Assembly: GCA_023228185.1 (NCBI GenBank)
Contig: JALOBQ010000001.1
Coordinates: 8,032 to 46,017, forward strand
Source: Candidatus Omnitrophota bacterium
Lineage (GTDB): Bacteria; Omnitrophota; Gorgyraeia; Gygaellales; Profunditerraquicolaceae
Direction: 5' to 3'
Length of the DNA stretch: 37,986 nucleotides
Shown here: positions 8,455 to 16,226 of the stretch, piece after piece
Layout: each line of letters begins with the position of its first letter
Numbering within the stretch: the first letter of the stretch is position 1
Translations under genes and position numbers: made by a program
The notes under the pieces: model-generated
Seen by the model: the letters and a program-made list of their open reading frames with translations, nothing else
The model's database searches: none
Told to the model about the DNA's origin: nothing

Positions 8455-10206
8455 TTACCCTTTCTCTATGGAATCCTGAAACTGCTTGACTAAATTATCT
8501 AACGCTTGTTGGTCACCGGCAGCCTGCGCGTTTTTAATTTGGGTATGCAGATTCTGCCTTTTTGATTTAAGACGGTCACGTTTTAAACGCTGGATACAAT
8601 CGCTAACAGCTTTATCTCTTTCCTGAAGGTTTAAATCCGGCATAAATGCCGATTCACAAAGCAACTCTGCGGCGGCATCTTCATCAAAATAGTTCATCAG
8701 TATATTCGGGCTGACTGTTTTGCCTTGCGTAATCAAATCATAGATCAAAGCGACAATTTTAGAAGTACGCTCATCCTGAAAATCCGTCGGCGCCAACTCC
8801 AAGCGGATACGCTCGATGACATTCTTTTCCTCAAGCATAAATTTAATCAATAATTTTTCTGCCGGATTTATTGCCAGTTTCTTCTTTTTCTCCTGTAGGT
8901 TTAAGCTAAAATGTTTATCCAAAGGCTTAATTTTCTTTAATTCCTCAAGCAAATAAGATTCCTGCACTTTTAAACCTTCTGAAAGATGCCGGATATATTC
9001 GCTGCGGATAATCGCATTCTGAAATTTATTAATCGTAGAAAGCATTTCCGCGGCAATCAGGCTTTTAGCGTTAGCATCAATAATACCGTGACGGGTTTTT
9101 AAAATGCCGAATTTATAATCAAAAAGGTTACTTGCCTGGGCAATCAGACTTTTTAATTTAGCCACCCCGAATTTTCTTACTAAAAGGTCCGGGTCAAAAC
9201 CAACCGGCAGGCTGACTATCTTTACGTTCATTCCTTCTTCAATCAGTATATCCAAGTTCCTTAAAGTAGCCAATTCTCCGGCGGCATCACCGTCATAAAT
9301 CATCACAACATTATGCGTATAACGCTTAAGCAGGCGGATTTGTTCCAATGCCAACGCAGTACCGCAGGAAGCGACAATATTTTTTACCCCTTCCTGATAA
9401 GGAATAATAAAATCCAGGTAACCTTCGACGATAACCGCTGAATCGGATTGCCGGATATAATCTTTCGATAAATTAAGCCCGTAAAGATTCCTGCCCTTAG
9501 TGTAAATCGGCGTTTCAGGTGAATTTACATATTTCGGCAGGCTCTGGTCCATTACTCTGGCGCCGAAACCCAAAGCCCGGGAACGCACGTCAAATACCGG
9601 AAAAATTATACGGTTGCGGAAACGATCATAATAACCGCCACGCTCTTTTGCCAAAGCCAACCCGGATTTTTCAATCAAATCAAGGCCGATTAATTTTAAC
9701 CTTAAGAAATTGATCAAGCCATCCCAGCCGCTCGCTGCATACCCTAACCTAAACTCTTTAATTGTCTGAGGTTTAATCTGCCGGCGATGCAAGTATTCGA
9801 TAGCCGCGGGTGTTTGCGCTAAATTCGACTCATAAAAACTTACCGCCAGATCATTAATTTTACTATAAATTAGCGTAGAACTTGATGGCTCTTTAGAGTG
9901 TTTTTGCGTTTCCGGTATAATTACGCCTAATCTTTTCGCAAGCATTTCCACTGCTTCGGGAAACTCCATTCGTTCATGGCGCATCAAAAACTTAAAAACA
10001 TTTCCGGATTCCGAACATCCAAAACAATGATAAATTTGTTTTTCCGGAGACACAACAAAAGAAGCCGTCTTCTCATGGTGGAAAGGACAGTTTGTCTTAA
10101 AATTCCTGCCGGCTTTTTTAAGCGGCAAATAGGATGAAATCACCTCTACGATATCCGTACGGCTCAAAATATCTTCGAGGATATTTTCTGGGATGCGGCC
10201 TGACAT
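8455..10206 (-). CDS. dnaG: DNA primase DnaG
   Basis: DnaG makes RNA primers at the replication fork. The 583 residues show the CHC2 zinc ribbon (Cys40, His43, Cys61, Cys64), then the RNA polymerase core, the TOPRIM domain (VIVEGYLDF and the DGD motif in VVMIYDGDAAGE), and a C-terminal helical domain of the kind that contacts DnaB. Length is normal. It starts three bases after the stop of the Nif3-like gene and is followed by rpoD, so it sits inside a cvpA-nif3-dnaG-rpoD transcript. No strong Shine-Dalgarno is visible before the ATG, which fits translational coupling to the gene upstream. Confidence 0.97.
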   Translation of the reverse strand: MSGRIPENILEDILSRTDIVEVISSYLPLKKAGRNFKTNCPFHHEKTASFVVSPEKQIYHCFGCSESGNVFKFLMRHERMEFPEAVEMLAKRLGVIIPETQKHSKEPSSSTLIYSKINDLAVSFYESNLAQTPAAIEYLHRRQIKPQTIKEFRLGYAASGWDGLINFLRLKLIGLDLIEKSGLALAKERGGYYDRFRNRIIFPVFDVRSRALGFGARVMDQSLPKYVNSPETPIYTKGRNLYGLNLSKDYIRQSDSAVIVEGYLDFIIPYQEGVKNIVASCGTALALEQIRLLKRYTHNVVMIYDGDAAGELATLRNLDILIEEGMNVKIVSLPVGFDPDLLVRKFGVAKLKSLIAQASNLFDYKFGILKTRHGIIDANAKSLIAAEMLSTINKFQNAIIRSEYIRHLSEGLKVQESYLLEELKKIKPLDKHFSLNLQEKKKKLAINPAEKLLIKFMLEEKNVIERIRLELAPTDFQDERTSKIVALIYDLITQGKTVSPNILMNYFDEDAAAELLCESAFMPDLNLQERDKAVSDCIQRLKRDRLKSKRQNLHTQIKNAQAAGDQQALDNLVKQFQDSIEKG

Positions 10207-10209
10207 ATT

Positions 10210-11088
10210 TTATTTTCTTTTTATGCGGGTAAAACCTGAACAGTTGATGATTTGGAAATTCTCTTTAAATCTAGCCTCAAGCTTATCCAGAAGCAGATTA
10301 AGCCCGAGTGTGTCGGAAGAAATATGCCCGGCGATAACCACGTTAAGATTAGCCTCAATTGCCTTTTTGAGATGCTCCTCGCTTAGATGCATAGAAACCA
10401 GAGTCCGCACACCGGCCTTATAAAGTTTATCAAATACCTCTTTTGGGCCTTCTGTGCCGCCAGTCATTTCAAAATACACTTTGCCAACCGGACGGTTTAA
10501 CGAACCCAAAATAACTTTCGGCCCGGCATTAAATTTAGCGGCAATCTTATATTCCGGTACGCGCATTAATAAATCAATGGCATCAGTTAACTTTTTTGGT
10601 TTAGCTTTCAAAAATAATTTTTCTAAAAACCTGTAGACCTGATTATCCGCCGGTGTATGCGCATTGATATAGGGCAATTTTAATAATTTCGCGGCATCAA
10701 TCGGCCGGGTATGATTTTGGCCTAAAACGCGGCGTTCTACCTCCTGCATACGTTTATCCAAAAGTTGTTCCGCCGACTTCCTGTTTACTCCGGCTTGAGC
10801 CAAGAGATCAACCTGCAGGCGCATTACCTCATGCAAACCTGTATAGGCCGCACCTTCAGGATGATGCCCTAAAACCAGATCCAGGCCTTCTTGAGACCTA
10901 ATCCGGTCAGCAAGCAGAAGATCAGCTACCTCAATATCGATACCGACCATAATCTTGCGCACTTGCGTATTTTGTGCGCCATAAAGCAACTGTGAATCCG
11001 GATAACTTTTAATCAGGAATTTATTCTTGCGCGGATCGGCTTGAGCGCCACATTTGATAATCTGACGGTATAAATCTATGAGTTTCAT
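10210..11088 (-). CDS. Nif3-like dinuclear metal centre family protein
   Basis: The 292-residue protein belongs to the Nif3/DUF34 family, whose members bind two metal ions and whose cellular role is uncertain. Metal-binding-type motifs are visible: GHHPEG (His75-His76) early and MHLSEEHLKKA and VVIAGHISSD late, with NAHTPADN in the middle. Members are often found next to rpoD, trmK-like or zinc-ribbon (CdsZ-like) genes; here the zinc-ribbon gene lies about 7 kb downstream on the same strand. The ATG overlaps the cvpA stop (ATGA), and dnaG follows three bases later. Confidence 0.88.
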   Translation of the reverse strand: MKLIDLYRQIIKCGAQADPRKNKFLIKSYPDSQLLYGAQNTQVRKIMVGIDIEVADLLLADRIRSQEGLDLVLGHHPEGAAYTGLHEVMRLQVDLLAQAGVNRKSAEQLLDKRMQEVERRVLGQNHTRPIDAAKLLKLPYINAHTPADNQVYRFLEKLFLKAKPKKLTDAIDLLMRVPEYKIAAKFNAGPKVILGSLNRPVGKVYFEMTGGTEGPKEVFDKLYKAGVRTLVSMHLSEEHLKKAIEANLNVVIAGHISSDTLGLNLLLDKLEARFKENFQIINCSGFTRIKRK

Positions 11089-11663
11089 TCTTTGAAAATA
11101 TTTTCAACTTCTACAATATTTTGATTAATTTTTTCACCACTGCTAAATTTAGAAAATAAGTTATTCCAAAGCCATCTATAGGTATTTGGGGCAATCGAAA
11201 AAGAACGCTTTCCCAGATAGGAGCTCTTTACGCTTTGGCCCAAATATACGGTGCTGGAGATCACCAAAATAAAACTTAACAGGCCAATAAGAAAAAAAGC
11301 ACGCATTACTCCCAGGCAAAGGCCGCCCCATTTATTCAGAGCTGAAACAGCCTCTAACTGCATAAAACGGAATAAAAATATACGTAAAACCACAAAGATA
11401 AAATAACCAATTAGAACCAAAATGATAAAAATAAAAAAATCAATAAAATCTAACGGCATACCATTTAACCGGGTATGCTTCTGAAGCATATCCGATAGAA
11501 TCGTATAATAATGAAACGCGATATATATTGCTGAAAGTGTTCCCAGAAATTTAAAAAGTTCCGAGGAAAACCCGTTTTTTAAAGCGACATAACATATTCT
11601 GATAAAAAGGATTACGATAACAACATCCAACCATTTAAACTGCCTTAAAATATCCAAAAGCAT
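11085..11663 (-). CDS. CvpA family membrane protein
   Basis: The 192-residue protein has about four membrane segments (near residues 10-30, 36-55, 68-92 and 110-140) and starts with a typical CvpA segment (FKWLDVVIVILFIRICYVAL). CvpA was first described as needed for colicin V production in E. coli and later linked to envelope stress tolerance; the biochemical role is unclear. It is the first gene of the cvpA-nif3-dnaG-rpoD run. AAAGGAG lies seven bases before the ATG, and a good promoter is seen just upstream. Confidence 0.8.
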   Translation of the reverse strand: MLLDILRQFKWLDVVIVILFIRICYVALKNGFSSELFKFLGTLSAIYIAFHYYTILSDMLQKHTRLNGMPLDFIDFFIFIILVLIGYFIFVVLRIFLFRFMQLEAVSALNKWGGLCLGVMRAFFLIGLLSFILVISSTVYLGQSVKSSYLGKRSFSIAPNTYRWLWNNLFSKFSSGEKINQNIVEVENIFKE

Positions 11664-11695
11664 ATAATTCTCCTTTGTTTAACTAAATAAGGGAA

Positions 11696-11725
11696 AGTAT
11701 AACATATGGCCTGACAGCTTGTCAA
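11696..11725 (-). promoter_or_regulatory. Sigma70-type promoter for cvpA-nif3-dnaG-rpoD
   Basis: On the minus strand a perfect TTGACA (11725-11720) is followed after 18 bases by TATACT (11701-11696), with a TG extended -10 one base before it. The expected start of transcription near 11689 leaves a leader of about 25 bases containing AAAGGAG before the cvpA ATG. Confidence 0.8.
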
Positions 11726-11741
11726 GGAAAGGGCTTTCCTT
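11724..11741. repeat. Perfect inverted repeat between uxs-like gene and cvpA promoter
   Basis: AAGGAAAG-GG-CTTTCCTT is an 8-bp perfect inverted repeat beginning three bases after the SDR stop codon and touching the -35 box of the cvpA promoter. No T-run follows it, so it is a weak candidate for a terminator; an operator role is possible. Confidence 0.45.
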
Positions 11742-11744
11742 TTA

Positions 11745-12677
11745 TTAAACCTTAAACCAGGCGATTGTCCTTTTCAAGCCTTCTTCTAAGTTAATTTGGG
11801 GGGCCCAGTCAAGCAGCTTTTTGGCGCGGCTGATATCCGGCTTACGCTGTTTTGGGTCGTCACAGGGAAGTTCTTTAAATATAATCCGGCTTCTGGAACC
11901 GGTAAGCTTGATTACCAGTTTAGCTAACTGCATAATCGTAAATTCACCCGGATTACCCAAGTTAACCGGTTCAACTGCTTTAACAAACATCAAACGAAAG
12001 ATACCTTCCGTAAGATCATCAACATAGCAGAAACTTCTGGTCTGTTTTCCTTTACCGTAAACAGTAATCGGTTTATTATGCAAAGCCTGGTCAATAAAAT
12101 TAGGCACTACCCTGCCGTCGCGATGCCTCATGCGCGGGCCATAAGTATTAAAGATACGGATTATTTTTGTGTCTAACTTATGCACTCTATGGTAAGCCAT
12201 AGTCAGGGCTTCAGCAAAACGTTTAGATTCATCATAACAGCCCCTTAAACCAACCGGATTAACATTGCCCCAATAACTTTCTTTCTGGGGATGCATAAGA
12301 GGATCACCATAAACCTCCGAAGTCGAAAATAACATAAAAGCCGCTTTTTTCTTTTTAGCTAACCCCAAAGCATTATGTGTGCCTAATGAACCGACTTTTA
12401 GCGTCTGAATAGGAAAATCGAGATAGTCAATCGGGGAAGCTAAAGACGCGCAATGCAGGACAAAATCCACTTTTCCGGCAACTTCAATAGGATTGGATAC
12501 ATTATGCACAACCAAACGAAAATTATTATCCTTAAGCAAAGGCTTAATATTATCCAAGTTACCGGTAATAAAATTGTCCACGCAAATTACCTGATACTTA
12601 AGCCCCAGTAATTTTTGCGATAAATGCGAACCGATAAATCCGGCGCCGCCGGTAATCAAAACTGTTTTTTTAAACAT
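11745..12677 (-). CDS. NAD-dependent SDR enzyme, UDP-glucuronate decarboxylase (UDP-xylose synthase) type
   Basis: UXS enzymes convert UDP-glucuronate to UDP-xylose through a 4-keto intermediate. The 310 residues have the Rossmann motif GGAGFIGSH (10-18), STSEVYGDP (118-126) and the catalytic Tyr148/Lys152 (CYDESKR). The UXS-like blocks IFNTYGPRMRHRDGRVVPNF and GKGKQTRSFCYVDDL are also present. The substrate would be supplied by the UDP-glucose dehydrogenase three genes upstream. It is the last gene of a seven-gene run and overlaps the preceding SDR gene by eight bases. A dTDP-glucose dehydratase-like role is less likely. Confidence 0.85.
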   Translation of the reverse strand: MFKKTVLITGGAGFIGSHLSQKLLGLKYQVICVDNFITGNLDNIKPLLKDNNFRLVVHNVSNPIEVAGKVDFVLHCASLASPIDYLDFPIQTLKVGSLGTHNALGLAKKKKAAFMLFSTSEVYGDPLMHPQKESYWGNVNPVGLRGCYDESKRFAEALTMAYHRVHKLDTKIIRIFNTYGPRMRHRDGRVVPNFIDQALHNKPITVYGKGKQTRSFCYVDDLTEGIFRLMFVKAVEPVNLGNPGEFTIMQLAKLVIKLTGSRSRIIFKELPCDDPKQRKPDISRAKKLLDWAPQINLEEGLKRTIAWFKV

Positions 12678-13602
12678 GCTTTTTCCAAAAATCCACGGTA
12701 ATTTTCAAGCCCTTAATGAAATCGAACCTCGGATGATAACCAAGCGCGCTTCGTGAATGCCGCAAATTTGCCAGGGATTTTAATACATCCCCCGCCCGTT
12801 TAGGTAAAAATGATTTTTTCGGCTGTTTGCCTAATATTAAACTAAGATGTTTAATCAAAGATAAAATCGTATAGTCCTTACCGGAAGCAACGTTAAAAAC
12901 TCCGAATTTTAAAGGGCTTCGGGCCGCCAGCAAATTCGCGTCCACCACATTACTAATAAAAGTAAAATCGCGCGACTGCCTACCGTTTCCATAAATAGGC
13001 AACGGCTGATCTTTAAGCAAACAATTGATAAATTTTGGAATCACCACCGCGTATTCATCATCCAACGACTGGCGCGGCCCAAAAACATTAAAATAGCGCA
13101 AAGCAATTGCCGGCACCCCAAAATGCTCGGCAAAAATCCGGCAATAATGCTCGCCGGTCAATTTACTTAAAGCATAGGGAGAAACCGGGCCGGGTAAAAA
13201 ATTTTCATCCTCGGGGAACTTCTCCACCATTCCGTAAACCGAACTTGAAGACGCTAAAACAAAACGTTTTATTTTACAGGCACGCGCGGCTTGAAGCATA
13301 TTCAGCGTCCCGTCAATATTCACGCGGTTATAGTCGCCAGGCACACTCATTGATTTAGGCACACTGCGTAAAGCCGCCTGATGCAGGATAAAATCCATCC
13401 CGCAAGCTGCTTTAAGACAGGTTTTAGCGTTAGTGATATCTCCTTTTATCAAATCAATGCGTTTAATAAAAGGTTTCAAGTTCTCTAACTTTCCGCTTGA
13501 AAAATTATCCAACACGCGCACATAATTACGCCCTTTGAGCAATCTCTCAACAATATGCGAACCGATGAATCCAGCGCCGCCGGTAACTAAAAATTTGCTC
13601 AT
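12670..13602 (-). CDS. NAD-dependent nucleotide-sugar epimerase (WbpP/TviC-like SDR)
   Basis: This 310-residue extended SDR has GGAGFIGSH (8-16), ASSSSVYG (117-124) and the catalytic Tyr143/Lys147 (YALSKLTGE). The segments HQAALRSVPKSM and IALRYFNVFGPRQ resemble UDP-N-acetylglucosamine 4-epimerases of the WbpP/TviC group, although UDP-glucose 4-epimerase activity cannot be excluded. Its partner is probably the UDP-HexNAc dehydrogenase encoded directly upstream (four-base overlap). Together they could make UDP-GlcNAcA/UDP-GalNAcA-type precursors for LPS or capsule. The downstream UXS-like gene overlaps by eight bases. Confidence 0.82.
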   Translation of the reverse strand: MSKFLVTGGAGFIGSHIVERLLKGRNYVRVLDNFSSGKLENLKPFIKRIDLIKGDITNAKTCLKAACGMDFILHQAALRSVPKSMSVPGDYNRVNIDGTLNMLQAARACKIKRFVLASSSSVYGMVEKFPEDENFLPGPVSPYALSKLTGEHYCRIFAEHFGVPAIALRYFNVFGPRQSLDDEYAVVIPKFINCLLKDQPLPIYGNGRQSRDFTFISNVVDANLLAARSPLKFGVFNVASGKDYTILSLIKHLSLILGKQPKKSFLPKRAGDVLKSLANLRHSRSALGYHPRFDFIKGLKITVDFWKKHV

Positions 13603-14912
13603 AATCGAATTACCTTTCCTTGATTCTTTCCCTTATAAACATTACGCGAATCAAAAATTAATTTAGCGTGTTTAAGCAAATAAACGTAATTCACAGCTGA
13701 ATGGTCAGCGGCAATAAGCAAACAGTCAAATTTCCTAATATTGTTTTCCCTTAATGCCACGGATTTTAGATTGATATCTTTAATCTTTAAAAAAGGAATC
13801 AGCGGATCAGTATAGGAAACAAGCGCGCCGTGTTTCTTAAGGCTGTTAATTACGTCAATACCCGGAGACTTACGTAAATCTTTAACGTCTTTTTTATAAG
13901 TAACACCAACCACAAGCACTTTTGCCCCGGAAAGCTTTTTGCCTGATCCTGCCAGAGCTTCTTTCAGCCTGCGCACAACGTATTCAGGCATACGGCTAAT
14001 CACATCGGAAGCCAATTTTATAAAATGAGAATAAAAACCGAAACTTTTAGCTTTCCAGTGTAAATATAAAGGGTCTTTAGGAATACAGTGGCCGCCCACA
14101 CCCGGGCCGGGAAAAAATGGCATAAAACCAAAAGGTTTTGTCGAAGCGGCTTGCACCACTTCCCAGATATCAATATCCATTTTATGCGCCATCATCGCCA
14201 ATTCATCAATTAAACCGATATTAATCAAGCGAAAAGTATTTTCCAGCAACTTTACGGTTTCAGCGGTGCGCGCGCTCGAGACAGGGACGATTTTTTTAAT
14301 AATCAACCCGTAAACAAGAGCGGTTAATTTTGTCGCTTGTAAATTTAATCCGCCGACAACTTTAGGTATCTTTTGCACGGGGTATTGTTTATTACCCGGG
14401 TCTATTCTTTCCGGAGAAAACGCAAGATAATAATCCCTGCCATGTTTTAGGCCGCGCCGGGAAAAAATCGGTTCAATCTCCTCTTCCGTCGTCCCCGGAT
14501 AAGTCGTGCTTTCCAGAATCACCAGGCTTCCTTTTTTTAAAAATGAAGCCACGGAGTTAAACGCGTTTTTAATAAACGAAATATCCGGCAGGTATTTTCC
14601 CTTAAGAGGCGTCGGCACGCAAACCAGAATCACATCAGCTTCTTTAACTACCTCAAAACTTCCGGAAACTTTAAAATGGCCGCGCGCGATATAATCTTTA
14701 ACCTGTTTATCGCTTATATCGCTAATATAGGATTTACCATGTTTAGCGATAGCATTAAGCCTGTCTTTGTCTATTTCAATACCCGTGACAAAAATGGATC
14801 TCCTGGCAAATTCCAGCGCTAAAGGCAGCCCCACGTAACCTAAACCCACAACGCAAATACGCAGGCTTTTGTTCTTAATTTTCTTCGTTAGTTCAAAGAA
14901 ATGATCAGCCAT
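13599..14912 (-). CDS. UDP-N-acetyl-hexosamine 6-dehydrogenase (WbpA/WecC type)
   Basis: This class oxidises the C6 of a UDP-HexNAc to the acid in two NAD steps. The 437 residues have the Rossmann motif VVGLGYVGLPLA (21-32), YPGTTEEE (138-145), FSPERIDPGN (165-174) and the catalytic Cys276 in GPGVGGHCIPKDP. The PGTTEE and SPERIDPGN blocks separate it from the UDP-glucose dehydrogenase encoded next door. Which substrate is used (UDP-GlcNAc or UDP-ManNAc) cannot be read from sequence; the WbpP-like epimerase after it favours the WbpA (UDP-GlcNAc) role. It overlaps both neighbours by a few bases. Confidence 0.88.
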   Translation of the reverse strand: MADHFFELTKKIKNKSLRICVVGLGYVGLPLALEFARRSIFVTGIEIDKDRLNAIAKHGKSYISDISDKQVKDYIARGHFKVSGSFEVVKEADVILVCVPTPLKGKYLPDISFIKNAFNSVASFLKKGSLVILESTTYPGTTEEEIEPIFSRRGLKHGRDYYLAFSPERIDPGNKQYPVQKIPKVVGGLNLQATKLTALVYGLIIKKIVPVSSARTAETVKLLENTFRLINIGLIDELAMMAHKMDIDIWEVVQAASTKPFGFMPFFPGPGVGGHCIPKDPLYLHWKAKSFGFYSHFIKLASDVISRMPEYVVRRLKEALAGSGKKLSGAKVLVVGVTYKKDVKDLRKSPGIDVINSLKKHGALVSYTDPLIPFLKIKDINLKSVALRENNIRKFDCLLIAADHSAVNYVYLLKHAKLIFDSRNVYKGKNQGKVIRL

Positions 14913-16200
14913 TTTTTCCCACTCCTAAATAAGTAAATCCCAGAGCCTGCAAAGCTGCTGGGTCATAAATATTTCTTCCGTCAATAATTAGCGGCCGGCG
15001 CAATAATTTCTTAACCTTAACAAAATCCAGCTCCTTAAACTCATTCCATTCCGTGGCAATAATTAAACAATCAACGCCTCGGCAAGCGCTGTAAGCGTCT
15101 TTACAGAAAACAACATTCTTTAATAACGGCTTTGCTTTAGCCATAGCTTTTGGATCATAGGCTTTAATTTTAGCGCCTTCTTTTTCTAAAGCCCGAATAA
15201 GGTATATCGCGGGCGCGTTTCTTAAATCATCAGTGTTTGGTTTAAAAGAAAGCCCCAATACTCCGATAGTTTTACTCTTAACCATCCAAAGAGAATTTTT
15301 TACCTTTTTCAGGAAAAATTCCAGTTGCTGAATATTTGTTTGCCTGACTGCTTTAAGCAGCTTAAAATCCACGCCGAGTTTATCGGCGATATTAATAAAA
15401 GCGTCCAAATCTTTAGGAAAACATGAGCCGCCATAACCTAATCCGGCATGCAGAAAATATTTACCGATACGGTTATCCAATCCCATGCCCCGGGCAACTT
15501 CCGTAACGTCAGCGCCTACTTTATCGCAGAGCTGCGAAACAGCGTTAATAAATGAGATCTTTGTGGCGAGAAAAGCGTTCGAAGCGTGCTTAATCAGCTC
15601 GGCGGATTTTATATTGGTGATCAAAATCGGCTTATTCAACGGCTTATAAATACTGGTAATCATCTCTCTGGCTTTTATGGATTCTAAACCGACGATAATC
15701 CGGTCGGGATAATTAAAATCATTGATCGCAGAACCTTCCTTCAGAAATTCCGGATTAGAAACAACGTCAAATTTATATTTATTTTTTAAATTAGCGGCAA
15801 TTGTTTTCTTGATCCAGAAACAGGTCTCAACAGGCACAGTGGATTTTTCCACAATCAAGCGGTATCCATCCATATATTTTGCGATATTCTGTGCGACATT
15901 TTCGATACCCGTAAGGTCAGCTTCACCGTTTTCTAAAGAAGGCGTGCCTACGGCGATAAAAATAACCTCGCTTTTTAAAACTGCTTCTTTGATACTGCTG
16001 GTAAATTTCAATCTTTTATTTTTTACGTTTGAAGCGATCAGCTCCTCAAGGCCTGGCTCGTATATCGGCACGATATTTTTTTTCAAGCCCTTTATCTTTT
16101 TGGCATCACTATCAGCGCAAATAACTTTATTGCCTAATTCCGCAAGGCAAACGCCGGTAACTAAACCAACATAGCCGGAACCGATAATCGAAATATTCAT
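14905..16200 (-). CDS. ugd: UDP-glucose 6-dehydrogenase
   Basis: Ugd oxidises UDP-glucose to UDP-glucuronate using two NAD. The 431-residue protein has GSGYVGLVTGVCLAELG, IFIAVGTPS, VEKSTVPVET, SNPEFLKEGSAI and the catalytic Cys (about 260) in GYGGSCFPKDLDAF, all hallmarks of the family. I use the ATG at 16200 rather than the TTG one codon earlier, because GGAGG lies about five bases before the ATG. Its product is the substrate of the UXS-like enzyme at the end of the same run. It follows lptD by about two dozen bases. Confidence 0.94.
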   Translation of the reverse strand: MNISIIGSGYVGLVTGVCLAELGNKVICADSDAKKIKGLKKNIVPIYEPGLEELIASNVKNKRLKFTSSIKEAVLKSEVIFIAVGTPSLENGEADLTGIENVAQNIAKYMDGYRLIVEKSTVPVETCFWIKKTIAANLKNKYKFDVVSNPEFLKEGSAINDFNYPDRIIVGLESIKAREMITSIYKPLNKPILITNIKSAELIKHASNAFLATKISFINAVSQLCDKVGADVTEVARGMGLDNRIGKYFLHAGLGYGGSCFPKDLDAFINIADKLGVDFKLLKAVRQTNIQQLEFFLKKVKNSLWMVKSKTIGVLGLSFKPNTDDLRNAPAIYLIRALEKEGAKIKAYDPKAMAKAKPLLKNVVFCKDAYSACRGVDCLIIATEWNEFKELDFVKVKKLLRRPLIIDGRNIYDPAALQALGFTYLGVGKNG

Positions 16201-16226
16201 CAATCCTCCAATAATTCTATAAATTG

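Noticed and set aside
11724..11741. Rho-independent terminator of the nucleotide-sugar operon
   Set aside because: The stem is perfect but no T-run follows on the minus strand, so it is listed only as an inverted repeat.
15722..16174. Plus-strand open frame of 150 codons
   Set aside because: Antisense to the UDP-glucose dehydrogenase gene; no recognisable domain.
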